From an uncultured Erysipelotrichaceae bacterium (GTDB lineage: Bacteria > Bacillota_I > Bacilli_A > Erysipelotrichales > Erysipelotrichaceae), in the NCBI GenBank assembly GCA_944327105.1, contig CALVGN010000027.1:1-61614 (forward strand): a stretch of DNA of 61,614 nucleotides, given 5' to 3'. A program made the translations under genes and the position numbers. This document shows, piece by piece, positions 24,375 through 33,779 of this stretch (positions within the stretch are counted from its first letter, which is position 1; the number at the start of each line of letters is the position of its first letter). Under the pieces are notes generated by a model. It was not told the origin of the DNA and did no database searches. It saw nothing but the letters and a program-made list of their open reading frames with translations.

Positions 24375-26222
24375 TTATAATGTGGCGATCCACTCATCGA
24401 TTCGCTTATAATCGATATGGTAGGCACTTTTAAGTCGAGCAGTCTGTCCATGGGTGACATAGACATCATCGATCCCCACACGGGTCAAATGGACGCATTG
24501 GTTTTTGGTATTGGCATATTCCAAAATGGCAGAACCCAAACCACCGGCCAATATATCCGGTTCATACACCAAGATCGGTAATTTGGTTTCAAACAATCGA
24601 TCCAGCATCGTTTCATCCAATGGTTTGAAGAAACGGGCATTGATGACATGGATATGGTTGCAACCATAATAATCCCGGATCTTGAGTACATCATCCCCAT
24701 AGGTGATGATGATACCATTGGCATCCGTTGATTCAAACCATTCCCAACTGCCCACTTCAATGGGCTTTCCATCATCTTTTTTAAATGGTACAGATCCTCT
24801 GGGGTAACGGATGGCAAAGGGATGCAGCTGGTTGAAACCACATTTCAATAATCCCATCGCTTCTGCAGCATCTTTGGGTTGGCAAAGGATGATATTGGGC
24901 AATGATCGTAAAATGGATATATCAAATACACCATGATGCGTTGCCCCATCCTCTCCGACTAATCCGGCCCGATCGATACCGATCAAAACTGGTAGATCCA
25001 TGCGACAGATATCATGGTTGATCTGGTCGTAACACCGTTGCAAAAACGAGGAATAGATATCCAAAAACGGTCGTTTTCCACCCAATGCGATCCCGGCTGC
25101 CAATGTGGCCGCATGTTCTTCCGATATTCCCGTATCAAAACTGCGATCGGGATACTGCGCAAAAAAATCATCCAATGCCGAGCCATGGATCATGGCGGGG
25201 GTGATGGCCACGATATTGGGGTTTTCCTTGGCCAATTCACTCAAATCATCCGTGATGGTCTTGGACCATGATTTATAGCCGATCGGTGTCGAGATCAATG
25301 CTTTGCCGCTCAATGGATCAAATGGTCCAATACCATGATATATACCGATCGTATCGGCTTCACAATATGAAACCCCTTTGCCTTTGGTGGTCATCACATG
25401 GACCACGACAGGTCCATCTTGCTTTTCTTTAGCGACAGTCAATGTTTGGATCAGATCACGGAAGTTATGACCATCCACCGGACCAAGATAGTCCAGATCG
25501 AATTCACCGAAGATGCCGGATTGGACCACGGCTTCCTTGAATGCATTTTTGATAGTGGTCAATGATTCCAATGCACTGTTGCCATATTTATGCGTACGTA
25601 ACCATGATTTCAAATCTTTTTTGACATTGGTATAGCCTTTGGAAGACCGTAATTTAGCGAATGCTTTGGTCAGACCACCGACATTTCTGGAAATGGACAT
25701 ATTGTTGTCATTGAAGATGATGATCATGTTTTTCTTCAATTGACCGATATGATTGAGTGCTTCCAACGATTCACCACTGGTCATGGAGCCATCCCCGACC
25801 ACAGCAACGACATTGTAATTTTCATGGTTGAGATCCCGGTCGATGGCAAAACCAAGAGCTGCCGATAAAGCCGTTGAGGAATGCCCCGCTTCAAAACAGT
25901 CATACACACTTTCGCACCGTTTTTGGAATCCGGATAATCCACCATATTGACGTAAATGGTCAAAACCATCCGCTCGTCCGGTCAAGATCTTATGCACATA
26001 GCTTTGATGACCGACATCGAATAAAAGTTTATCATTTGGAAAATCAAAGACTTTATGCAACGCGATGGTCAATTCCACGATCCCCAAATTACTGGAAAGA
26101 TGACCACCGGTCTTGGATAGCTCGTCCATCAAAAAACCACGGATATCCTTGGCCAGTTGAACACATTGCTGATTATTCAAATTTTTTAAAAAGGACGGAT
26201 CTTTGATCGAACGAACATCCAT
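24375..26222 (-). CDS. dxs: 1-deoxy-D-xylulose-5-phosphate synthase
   Basis: Thiamine-diphosphate enzyme, first step of the MEP isoprenoid pathway. The 615-aa product shows GGHLSSNLGIVELTIALHKV near residue 40, the ThDP motif GDGSMTSGESLEALNHIGQL ending with the NDNNMSIS segment (about 142-175), and the transketolase pyrimidine domain with GISEEHAATLAAGIALGG near 340. Slightly divergent middle (GKGVSYCEADTIGIYHGIGPFD). Follows ispA by 51 bases that contain a perfect ATGGTTGAACCAT (26262-26274). Co-directional with nusB-xseA-xseB-ispA. Confidence 0.96.
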   Translation of the reverse strand: MDVRSIKDPSFLKNLNNQQCVQLAKDIRGFLMDELSKTGGHLSSNLGIVELTIALHKVFDFPNDKLLFDVGHQSYVHKILTGRADGFDHLRQYGGLSGFQKRCESVYDCFEAGHSSTALSAALGFAIDRDLNHENYNVVAVVGDGSMTSGESLEALNHIGQLKKNMIIIFNDNNMSISRNVGGLTKAFAKLRSSKGYTNVKKDLKSWLRTHKYGNSALESLTTIKNAFKEAVVQSGIFGEFDLDYLGPVDGHNFRDLIQTLTVAKEKQDGPVVVHVMTTKGKGVSYCEADTIGIYHGIGPFDPLSGKALISTPIGYKSWSKTITDDLSELAKENPNIVAITPAMIHGSALDDFFAQYPDRSFDTGISEEHAATLAAGIALGGKRPFLDIYSSFLQRCYDQINHDICRMDLPVLIGIDRAGLVGEDGATHHGVFDISILRSLPNIILCQPKDAAEAMGLLKCGFNQLHPFAIRYPRGSVPFKKDDGKPIEVGSWEWFESTDANGIIITYGDDVLKIRDYYGCNHIHVINARFFKPLDETMLDRLFETKLPILVYEPDILAGGLGSAILEYANTKNQCVHLTRVGIDDVYVTHGQTARLKSAYHIDYKRIDEWIATL

Positions 26223-26273
26223 GACGTATGTTTCCTTTCATGTTAAAAACAAAGAATACGAATGGTTGAACCA

Positions 26274-27122
26274 TCAATGATCCCGCTTGATCAATGCATG
26301 GATGAAATCCTGCAATGGTTTGGGATCGGCAAGATGCAGTGTGGTTTCAACCAGATCTAAAGCATGGTCATAATAATCCTGCATCATGGTCTTGGCCTTG
26401 GTCAAACCAAACAACGATACACTGGTGCTTTTTTCATTACGAACATCACTGTTGTTTTTCCCCAATGTCACTTCATCTTTGGTCACATCGAAAATATCAT
26501 CTTGAAACTGGAATGCGATCCCCAGATCATATCCGATATTTTCCAATGCCGATAGATCTTCATCATGACTGCTGGCTATCCCACCCAACATCAATGCAGC
26601 GGATAAAAGACATCCAGTTTTATACTGATGCAATTTCAATAACGTCTGGGCATCGATTTGGGTGTGTTCACTGGCCAAATCGATGCATTGACCATACACC
26701 ATCCCATTGGCCATGCGGGCCAATGTGGATGTGGCCGCTACTTTTTGATGATCATTGAGTACAGTGGACGTGGCGATCACTTCAAATGCCAACGTGTTGA
26801 GACCATCCCCTGCCAGTGTGGCATTGTCAGGACCATAGATCACATGGTTGGTGGGTACACCACGACGTAATGTGTCATCATCCATACACGGAAGATCATC
26901 ATGGATCAATGAATACGTATGGATGCATTCCACAGCCATGGCCAGATCATAGCTGATGGATGGATCGATCCCATAGCTTGCGACAGTATCGATCACTAAT
27001 TTTGGTCTGACCCGTTTTCCACCATGGTTTAATAATGAGTATGCCATGGCATCACTGGTTTTACCCGGATAAGGCAATAAAGCAGAAAAACGTTTGGCAA
27101 TAAATGCTTCAAAATCATGCAT
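26274..27122 (-). CDS. ispA: Polyprenyl synthetase (farnesyl diphosphate synthase type)
   Basis: 282-aa short-chain trans-prenyltransferase. First Asp-rich motif HDDLPCMDDDTLRRG near residue 80 and second QFQDDIFDVTKD near 205 are both intact; GGKRVRPKLVI near 35 is also typical. It makes farnesyl or geranyl diphosphate from the MEP products and neighbours dxs. Overlaps xseB by 8 bases. Gene symbol by usual context. Confidence 0.94.
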   Translation of the reverse strand: MHDFEAFIAKRFSALLPYPGKTSDAMAYSLLNHGGKRVRPKLVIDTVASYGIDPSISYDLAMAVECIHTYSLIHDDLPCMDDDTLRRGVPTNHVIYGPDNATLAGDGLNTLAFEVIATSTVLNDHQKVAATSTLARMANGMVYGQCIDLASEHTQIDAQTLLKLHQYKTGCLLSAALMLGGIASSHDEDLSALENIGYDLGIAFQFQDDIFDVTKDEVTLGKNNSDVRNEKSTSVSLFGLTKAKTMMQDYYDHALDLVETTLHLADPKPLQDFIHALIKRDH

Positions 27123-27339
27123 CGCCGTTTCCTTCTTTCTTCAATGGTTCAACCAATTCATTATATTTATTTTCATACGCTTTGAGTGCACTATCACATG
27201 ATTTCACACACTGTAATCCTTCTTCAAACAGTTTGAATGCATCATCCAATGCAATCGAACTGTTATTCAAGGCTTCAACGATCTCATTCAATCGATTCAT
27301 GGTGCTTTCAAAGGATGCACTGGTTTTATTCTCGCTCAT
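27115..27339 (-). CDS. xseB: Exodeoxyribonuclease VII small subunit
   Basis: 74-aa helical subunit with the family pattern SFESTMNRLNEIVEALNNSS followed by ALDDAFKLFEEGLQCVKSCD. Works with XseA to degrade single-stranded DNA. Three bases separate it from xseA; it overlaps ispA. ATG 27339 follows AAAAGGAGTAAACC. The palindrome ATGGTTCAACCAA (27144-27155) encodes part of its C terminus. Confidence 0.93.
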   Translation of the reverse strand: MSENKTSASFESTMNRLNEIVEALNNSSIALDDAFKLFEEGLQCVKSCDSALKAYENKYNELVEPLKKEGNGDA

Positions 27340-27342
27340 GGT

Positions 27343-28620
27343 TTACTCCTTTTCGCTTATGGCGATGACTTTACTTTGAATACTTCCGTCTTTAAAACGG
27401 GTGATGATGGTTTGATCCATCGCAATATCATGGGTCGAGGTAATGGGATGATTAAAGCTGTCCAAGCTCATGGAATATCCTCGATTGAGGATCTTCAATG
27501 GGGATAAGGCATCCAATGTTTTACTGGTTTGAACCAATAAATTCGACCGTGTATCAAGCAATCGAACCATTTGATGGACAAGTTGCTGTTGCAATACTGC
27601 CAATGCTTGGGATTGATTGGATATCCGGTTTGAAAAAATGGATAAACCATCCCGATAATGGTCTAACTTCTGTGCCAAAAGATCCAATTGATGACGGATC
27701 AATAACGGAGATAACGTCATTTTCAAATGATCCAACTGCTGTCGGGTCAATGCAAGCCGTTGCGTTAACCGCTCGATCAGTTGTTTTTGGAAAGTGTCGA
27801 TCTCAGCTATGACATCCTCCAGTAATGGTGTAACCATCTCCACGGCACCGGTAGGTGTATTGGCACGCACATCGGCCACATAATCGATCAATGTGGTATC
27901 CGAATCATGGCCGACACCAGAGACGACTGGTGTGACCATCGTATGAATGGTCTCAACCAATAATGGATCATTGAACGCCCATAGATCTTCAATAGAACCG
28001 CCACCACGGGCGACGATGATCACATCCACCGTTCCATCCAATCGTTTCAATGCATCACTGATCTGCGCCGCAGCCCCTTCCCCTTGCACCAACGTATTGA
28101 TTTCATGGATCCGTGCCAAGGGCCAGCGGCGTTTCAAGGTCGTATGGATATCCGCTTGGGCTGCGGAAGCGGCAGCGGTGATCACACCGATATCAAAGGG
28201 ATATCGGGGCAAAGGTTTTTTGATCGATGGATCAAAATATCCTTTCTTTTGATAATAATCGATGGTTTGCTGCAGTTTAGCCAGCAATGCACCCAATCCA
28301 TACGGTTCCATGGTCAAAACATTCAACTGCAATGATCCATTGGGCCCGTAATAATCCACATTGGCGCTAACTAACACCATATCCCCTTCATGGATCTTAA
28401 AATCCACCATATGGTTGTACCGTGAAAACATCACGGCTTTGATCCGGGAGGTATCATCTTTGAGTGAAAAGTACCAATGCCCCGAATAATGCATGGTCAA
28501 ATTGCTGATTTCACCGATCACGAGAATTCGTTGCAATGCAGGTGTGGTTTTCACCACATTTGCAATGATGCGATTCAACGATGAGATGGAATAAGCAAAC
28601 GGAGTATTCTGATCAGGCAT
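27343..28620 (-). CDS. xseA: Exodeoxyribonuclease VII large subunit
   Basis: 425-aa nuclease. N-terminal OB fold (ISNLTMHYSGHWYFSLKDD near residue 40), central catalytic domain with GVITAAASAAQADIHTTLKR near 135 and DVIIVARGGGSIEDLWAFND near 190, then GVGHDSDTTLIDYVADVRA near 235, and a C-terminal coiled coil. In the first motif the family usually has GVITSPTGAA; here AAASAA, a mild deviation. Overlaps nusB by 8 bases. Confidence 0.95.
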   Translation of the reverse strand: MPDQNTPFAYSISSLNRIIANVVKTTPALQRILVIGEISNLTMHYSGHWYFSLKDDTSRIKAVMFSRYNHMVDFKIHEGDMVLVSANVDYYGPNGSLQLNVLTMEPYGLGALLAKLQQTIDYYQKKGYFDPSIKKPLPRYPFDIGVITAAASAAQADIHTTLKRRWPLARIHEINTLVQGEGAAAQISDALKRLDGTVDVIIVARGGGSIEDLWAFNDPLLVETIHTMVTPVVSGVGHDSDTTLIDYVADVRANTPTGAVEMVTPLLEDVIAEIDTFQKQLIERLTQRLALTRQQLDHLKMTLSPLLIRHQLDLLAQKLDHYRDGLSIFSNRISNQSQALAVLQQQLVHQMVRLLDTRSNLLVQTSKTLDALSPLKILNRGYSMSLDSFNHPITSTHDIAMDQTIITRFKDGSIQSKVIAISEKE

Positions 28621-29002
28621 GATCCAATACTCCGTTGACTAACTTATGGGCTTGTTCATCACAATAAGTCTTGCTCAATTCCACTGCCTCATTGATGATG
28701 ACCGCTTTGTCGGCACTGTGGATCGCCATTTCCGATAATGCCACCAGCAATATGGATTGTTCCACATATCCCAATCGTTGGAAGGTATATCCATTGAGTC
28801 GTTCATTAATGATACGGATGTAATGTTCCATATGGGTATCGATATCATCCAAAACTTCTTTGACATAGGGTGAACATTGATCCAATGGCTGATGGAATTG
28901 ATCATTGACTGCCTCATCGATCGATGTGCCCACACATAAGGCTTGGTATATAACGACCATTAACCGGCGTCGTTCACCGGAACGGGATAAACTTTTGCTC
29001 AT
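28613..29002 (-). CDS. nusB: Transcription antitermination protein NusB
   Basis: 129-aa all-helical RNA-binding factor for rRNA antitermination. The C-terminal half contains the family pattern VALSEMAIHSADKAVIINEAVELSK...KLVNGVLD. First gene of nusB-xseA-xseB-ispA-dxs, the order common in Firmicutes. The upstream gap (29003-29095) is shared with the divergent DUF5662-like gene. Confidence 0.93.
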   Translation of the reverse strand: MSKSLSRSGERRRLMVVIYQALCVGTSIDEAVNDQFHQPLDQCSPYVKEVLDDIDTHMEHYIRIINERLNGYTFQRLGYVEQSILLVALSEMAIHSADKAVIINEAVELSKTYCDEQAHKLVNGVLDHA

Positions 29003-29095
29003 GTCAGATATTTTACAGGATTGGACATTAAATTTAAAGAGTGAAACCCGTGAGTAACGATGATAAAACCACGGTTTGAGTATACAATATTAACC

Positions 29096-29653
29096 ATGAG
29101 TGAAAATGAAACTCAAAAACCCTGGCTGAATCGATTCTATGGTCATCTATCGACCATCACCCGTCATAAATTCTGGGTCGGTTATTATTGCTTCAAGGTA
29201 GGTTTATATAAACAAGGCCTGTTGCATGATTTAAGCAAATATCATCCGATCGAATTTTTAAACGGTGTCCGTTATTTCCAAGGCGATCGATCGCCGATCG
29301 ATAAGGAAAAGGAAGTCAATGGCATGAGTTATGGATGGTTGCACCATATTGGTCATAATGCGCACCATTGGGAACATTTTGTGGATCTGGATCGTAAAAA
29401 TGATCGATTTGTGGCATACCGCATGCCCGATCGCTATGTCTTGGAAAGCATTTGCGATCGCATGGCGGCATGCCGCATTTATCAAGGCAAACATTATGAC
29501 AACGCCAGTGCATTGAATTATTTCAACCATGGTAAAGACCAGTATTTCATGCATCCCGATAATGCGAAGCAATTTCGCCATTATCTGGGTATCATTGCAA
29601 ATGTTGGATTCAACAAGGCCATTGCACAATTAAAACAACTCAATCATAAATAA
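29096..29653 (+). CDS. DUF5662-family protein
   Basis: 185-aa protein rich in His, Tyr and Asp, with patterns HLSTITRHKFWV, LLHDLSKYHPIEF, WLHHIGHNAHHWEHF and DRMAACRIYQGK that match the DUF5662 (catalase-like in name only) family found in Firmicutes. The HD-like pairs (LLHDLSKY, HHIGHNAHHWEH) suggest a metal-dependent hydrolase fold, but no function is known. ATG 29096 is chosen; ATATACAAT at 29079-29087 would be a -10 only about 8 bases upstream, so the mRNA may be nearly leaderless, and no ribosome site is seen. Confidence 0.72.
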   Translation: MSENETQKPWLNRFYGHLSTITRHKFWVGYYCFKVGLYKQGLLHDLSKYHPIEFLNGVRYFQGDRSPIDKEKEVNGMSYGWLHHIGHNAHHWEHFVDLDRKNDRFVAYRMPDRYVLESICDRMAACRIYQGKHYDNASALNYFNHGKDQYFMHPDNAKQFRHYLGIIANVGFNKAIAQLKQLNHK

Positions 29654-29672
29654 TGAGGATAAGGATACGACC

Positions 29673-30503
29673 ATGCAACAATATGATAAACACAACGAAA
29701 TCCATGAATCGACCATGGATCATGAAATGGACTATACCATCGGAGAAGATGGTTTTAACCATATGGATCGATCGTCTTCTTTGGAAGATGATCTGAATCG
29801 CCAGCGTCAAAGTTACTATGGCCGTGGCGCCTCGACCACCAAAGATTTTGAAACCACCGTCAATGATTTTTTTGACAAAGCCGTGGATGGGATCAATACC
29901 ATCCTCAATGCCGGAGTACGTGCCGGAAAACGTGCTTACAATGATTACAAGATCCGCAGTGGATTGAATTTCAAGATCCTGGAAGATGCGGAAGTGGAAT
30001 TATTGGTCGAAGATCATCGCATATACTATAAAAACTTCATCATTGATCTGTTGATGATGTTTTCCGGTGTGGCTTCGATCATGCTGATCCCTTTGGTTGC
30101 CGATTTTTCGGTGTTGATCCTTGGCGCATTGGCCTTATGCATGGCGTTATTGTCCATTGGGATTTACCGGATGGTTAAAGACAGTGCGACGTTTCGCCGC
30201 AACACAGCCGCCGTTCGCGGAAAAACCGTACAAATCACTCCGAAGGCGGAAAAATTGGTCAAAAAGAAAAATACGGCCAATCGCAATAACATGTATCGCA
30301 GTATTGCCTTTGCCATCTGTTGCTATATTCTGCCCATGTTTGGCATCGTAGCCGCAGTCGCTTTACCGTTTACTGAATTTTTTGTGAGTTTGGCAATGAT
30401 CGTTTATTTGGGAGCGATTGGACTGGGGACCGGGATGTTAGTGTATTACACTGGGATGAATACGGTGTTTCGCAATATCCTGGAACATCGGCGATTCCGT
30501 TGA
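29673..30503 (+). CDS. Membrane protein of unknown function
   Basis: 276-aa protein not recognised. A soluble polar N-terminal part (1-~105, including many Asp/Glu/His and AGKRAYNDYKIR) is followed by two hydrophobic pairs: LLMMFSGVASIMLIPLV / VLILGALALCMALLSIGIY (about 122-160) and AFAICCYILPMFGIVAAVAL / SLAMIVYLGAIGLGTGMLVYY (about 208-258), separated by a basic loop (KLVKKKNTANRNN). Probably four membrane helices. The layout recalls DUF-type phage-shock or stress membrane proteins, but there is no motif to support this. It follows the DUF5662 gene after 19 bases, so the two may be an operon; the ribosome site GAGGATAAGG is good. Confidence 0.7.
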   Translation: MQQYDKHNEIHESTMDHEMDYTIGEDGFNHMDRSSSLEDDLNRQRQSYYGRGASTTKDFETTVNDFFDKAVDGINTILNAGVRAGKRAYNDYKIRSGLNFKILEDAEVELLVEDHRIYYKNFIIDLLMMFSGVASIMLIPLVADFSVLILGALALCMALLSIGIYRMVKDSATFRRNTAAVRGKTVQITPKAEKLVKKKNTANRNNMYRSIAFAICCYILPMFGIVAAVALPFTEFFVSLAMIVYLGAIGLGTGMLVYYTGMNTVFRNILEHRRFR

Positions 30504-30533
30504 TCGAACCATTGAGCGAATGGATCGACCACT

Positions 30534-30570
30534 AAAAAACCAGTGATACTAATTTAGTGGCACTGGTTTT
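30534..30570. terminator. Bidirectional intrinsic terminator
   Basis: AACCAGTG (30538-30545) pairs with CACTGGTT (30561-30568), with an inner ACTAA/TTAGT stem; A run before and T run after allow termination of the membrane-protein gene (plus) and the dCMP deaminase gene (minus). Confidence 0.85.
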
Positions 30571-30590
30571 TATTTTATGGTCGAACCAGA

Positions 30591-31100
30591 TCATTCATGA
30601 TTATTATATTCCGGATTTTCATCCACATGCACATCAATGCGGATCGTATTGGGCAACATCGTATAACTGACTCCTGCGGCATCGAACATCCGTTTGGACG
30701 CGATGACACTGGGTGTATCGGCATATTTGTCACATTCATAAACGATATGTTTGATGCCGCTTTGAATGATGGCTTTGGCACAATCATTGCAAGGGAACAA
30801 CGAAACATACAGCGTACAGCCTTCAACAGAGCGGGCGGAATTCAAAATGGCATTGAGTTCGGCATGGACCACATAGGCGTATTTGTTATCCAGAAAATCA
30901 TCATGGTTTTTCTCCCAGGAGAAGGTATCATCACTGCATCCTCTGGGCAAACCATTGTATCCGATGGAAACCACACGGTGGGTGTCATCGACGATGACCG
31001 CCCCCACCTGGGTATTGGGATCTTTGCTGCGTAATGCGGATAAATGGGCCAATCCCATGAAATAGTGATCCCACGATAAAACATTGGCGCGTTTGCTCAT
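30591..31100 (-). CDS. Deoxycytidylate deaminase (ComEB-like)
   Basis: 169-aa zinc-dependent cytidine/dCMP deaminase family member. Zn-binding motifs HAELNAI near residue 79 and SLFPCNDCAKAII near 98 are intact, with substrate region NTQVGAVIVDD. It supplies dUMP for dTMP synthesis. In Bacillus the homologue ComEB sits in the comE competence operon, although its enzyme role is metabolic. ATG 31100 follows AAGGGGAGGACTTT. Downstream lies the bidirectional terminator with a palindrome copy (30578-30589) in between. Confidence 0.93.
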   Translation of the reverse strand: MSKRANVLSWDHYFMGLAHLSALRSKDPNTQVGAVIVDDTHRVVSIGYNGLPRGCSDDTFSWEKNHDDFLDNKYAYVVHAELNAILNSARSVEGCTLYVSLFPCNDCAKAIIQSGIKHIVYECDKYADTPSVIASKRMFDAAGVSYTMLPNTIRIDVHVDENPEYNNHE

Positions 31101-31157
31101 AAAGTCCTCCCCTTTGATACTGTGAATCATCAACAGTTCAAGTATACACGGCTCTTC

Positions 31158-32309
31158 TTAAAACAGGGAATCATATAGCATGTTCAGTGCCACCGGCATG
31201 CCGGGATCGGCCACAAAAGCAGATGCATTGATGATCAAAAGATAAACCACGGCTGCCAGTAAAACCATAGAGCATACGATCAAATGGATGCGCAATTTTT
31301 TGAATAGCGCAGTATTGCTATTGATCACGCCATATACCAGTCCGACGATCAATCCGCCCAAATGGGCTTGGAAGCTGATACCTGGCAAAAAGGAAATATA
31401 CAGATTGACGATGATGGTGAAGATGAAATTGTTGCGCCAGATCTTATTGGAAAAATAATGATGTTCATAGGCATAGACGGTGTAATAGCCAAGTAAGGTG
31501 AATAAAGCACCACTGAAGCCGATGATCACGGTATTTGCACTGTTGACGAGCGCCAGGATATTGCCGAATATGCCACCAGCGAGCAATAACGCGATATACT
31601 GCCATTTCTTTTTGAAGCATGGTTCGATCAATTGACCCAATGTAAAAAAGTTGGTCATATTGAGCAATAAGTGCAGCAAGCCGCCATGCAAGAAGATGGA
31701 TGTCACCAAACGAAACCATTGATGATCATCCATGATCAATGGTTTATATAATCCACCTAAGGCGACTAGGGATAACGCATTGTTGCCAGATTTACTATCA
31801 ACATATAGCGTGAAGAGATACAGGATCACCATGATCATGATCATGACCATGGTCGTTTTGGGTAAATTTTGGATCAATGCTTTTCGAGTCGCTTTTTTAA
31901 CGATGCCCTGGATCTTGGCATCAATGTCTTTTTTGGTCAAACCATCGCTTTCCTTGACCCATTGGCTCCAGTTTACAAAACATGATGAAAAACCATCATC
32001 ATTGACGGATAAAGGATCGGATTGGATATTGACCAACCCCACATGAGAACTGGATGATGTGATCTCATCATCGATGGTTAATTTCGTCACGGTATTGATG
32101 GCACCCATGCTGATTCTGGAAACCACATTCAATATGGTTGGATCATCCAACCCCATGCCGTTACTTAAATGCATGTAAATGGCACGGTATTGTTTACGAG
32201 TTGGATCGATCAACCATAAGGATCCCTGGTCTTTGCTCAAAACCATGCGATAATGATGATCATTCATCAGATGATAGGCGATATTGTATTTGATAATGTC
32301 AGGATTCAT
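31158..32309 (-). CDS. Rhomboid-family intramembrane serine protease
   Basis: 383-aa membrane protein. The C-terminal rhomboid domain has FLHGGLLHLLLNMTNFF (near 218), the catalytic Ser in IGFSGALFTLLGYY (near 268) and catalytic His in SFQAHLGGLIVGLVYG (near 315). About 165 N-terminal residues form a soluble domain with no clear motif, as in YqgP/GluP-type rhomboids. Probable role in membrane protein quality control. Ten bases separate it from rluD upstream. Confidence 0.9.
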   Translation of the reverse strand: MNPDIIKYNIAYHLMNDHHYRMVLSKDQGSLWLIDPTRKQYRAIYMHLSNGMGLDDPTILNVVSRISMGAINTVTKLTIDDEITSSSSHVGLVNIQSDPLSVNDDGFSSCFVNWSQWVKESDGLTKKDIDAKIQGIVKKATRKALIQNLPKTTMVMIMIMVILYLFTLYVDSKSGNNALSLVALGGLYKPLIMDDHQWFRLVTSIFLHGGLLHLLLNMTNFFTLGQLIEPCFKKKWQYIALLLAGGIFGNILALVNSANTVIIGFSGALFTLLGYYTVYAYEHHYFSNKIWRNNFIFTIIVNLYISFLPGISFQAHLGGLIVGLVYGVINSNTALFKKLRIHLIVCSMVLLAAVVYLLIINASAFVADPGMPVALNMLYDSLF

Positions 32310-32319
32310 AGACGTTTAT

Positions 32320-33309
32320 TCATTCCATTCCAATTTTCAATGCATCACTTAATGATGCGATCAAACGATCCAGATGGTCCAGGATATCATGGGTATAACC
32401 ATATTCATCCAGTGCATCGTTAAAATAAGACGGTAATGGTGCAGTGAATGGATGGACCATATGATCGTTTGGTAAAACCACCTTTAAGCGATACGCATGC
32501 AATAATTGCCCATCCACGCTATGCAATGTGGTTTTACCATACAATGGATCATTACTGACTGGATGATGGATAAAATCAAAATGGACACGGATCTGATGCG
32601 TCCGACCCGTCAATAATTTAACGGCAACGAGCGTATGGTGGTCAAAACGATGCAATACGGCAAAGCGGGTGGATGCGCGTTTGCCCCCTTCCACGACGGC
32701 TTGGCGTAATCTGAATTTTGGATCTTTACCGATCGGTGCATCGATCGATCCACCCTGTTCGTTGATGATCCCATCCACTAACGCGATATAGATCTTTTCT
32801 GTGGTATGATCCGCGAATTGATCCGCAATGAAATGGTGGGACGTATCGTTTTTGGCAGCGATCAATACCCCGCTGGTATCTTTATCCAAGCGATGGATGA
32901 TACCGGGGCGTTTGATACCGTTGATACCGGAAAGATCGCTGCAATGGTATAACAAAGCATTGACCAATGTATCATGGGTATGACCCGCTGCGGGATGGAC
33001 GACCATGCCTTTGGGTTTGTTGATCACGATGACATCGTGATCTTCATATAAGATATCCAATGGAATATTTTGGGGTTGGATGGTCGAATCATCGATCGAT
33101 GAGGGTTCGATTAGGATCACATCATTGAGTTTGACTTTATAGGAGGGTTTGGATGGTTTGTCATTGACCAATACATTCGCATGGTCGATCCATAATGCAC
33201 ATTGATTGCGACTATACGATGGATAAACCATGGAAAGTACTTTATCCAAACGAATACCGACCATGGAAGCATCGATGGTCATCACCATCACATCGTTGGT
33301 TTCATTCAT
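32320..33309 (-). CDS. rluD: Ribosomal large subunit pseudouridine synthase, RluD type
   Basis: 329-aa RsuA/RluA-family enzyme. N-terminal S4 domain (IRLDKVLSMVYPSYSRNQCA) followed by the catalytic domain with GIIHRLDKDTSGVLIAAKND, containing the catalytic Asp, near residue 145, and LTGRTHQIRVHF near 215. ATG 33309 fits an AAGGTCC site and overlaps lspA by 8 bases. lspA-rluD pairing is common in Firmicutes. 23S position specificity not determined. Confidence 0.92.
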   Translation of the reverse strand: MNETNDVMVMTIDASMVGIRLDKVLSMVYPSYSRNQCALWIDHANVLVNDKPSKPSYKVKLNDVILIEPSSIDDSTIQPQNIPLDILYEDHDVIVINKPKGMVVHPAAGHTHDTLVNALLYHCSDLSGINGIKRPGIIHRLDKDTSGVLIAAKNDTSHHFIADQFADHTTEKIYIALVDGIINEQGGSIDAPIGKDPKFRLRQAVVEGGKRASTRFAVLHRFDHHTLVAVKLLTGRTHQIRVHFDFIHHPVSNDPLYGKTTLHSVDGQLLHAYRLKVVLPNDHMVHPFTAPLPSYFNDALDEYGYTHDILDHLDRLIASLSDALKIGME

Positions 33310-33769
33310 GATGGACCTTCTTTCCTTCCACAAAGATGCAATACAGTATCCACACAATGGCACCAATGGTCAAACACATATCCGCTACATTGAAGACGGG
33401 AAAATGATAGCCGAAAATATTGAATGCCAGAAAATCGCGTACATATCCCAATACGACCCGATCGATCAGATTGCCGATGGCACCACTGATCATAAATGCC
33501 TGACATAAACACATCAGCGATTCATTGGATGTATAGCTTGTATGGTACAACCAAAACAAAACGATGGTGATGATCAGGGAAATGATGGTCAATAACCAAG
33601 TCGCATTGGAAAACATGGACCAAGCCATACCGGTATTTTGGGCATAGGTCAGCCAGAAAAAACCATCGATGATTGCTATGGATGGTGTAAATGAAGTGGC
33701 AGCGATATATTTAGTCAATTGATCGATGATCAATGTGATGACGATGATTAATAGGTCTCTTTTTTTCAC
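33302..33769 (-). CDS. lspA: Lipoprotein signal peptidase II
   Basis: 155-aa membrane aspartyl peptidase that cleaves lipoprotein signal peptides. Four hydrophobic segments; the catalytic Asp pair is in AIGNLIDRVVLGYVRDFLAF near residue 100 and FPVFNVADMCLTIG near 125. Necessary for lipoproteins such as the T7SS-locus protein at 58547-60706. Overlaps rluD. Confidence 0.95.
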   Translation of the reverse strand: MKKRDLLIIVITLIIDQLTKYIAATSFTPSIAIIDGFFWLTYAQNTGMAWSMFSNATWLLTIISLIITIVLFWLYHTSYTSNESLMCLCQAFMISGAIGNLIDRVVLGYVRDFLAFNIFGYHFPVFNVADMCLTIGAIVWILYCIFVEGKKVHHE

Positions 33770-33779
33770 GGGGACTCCT

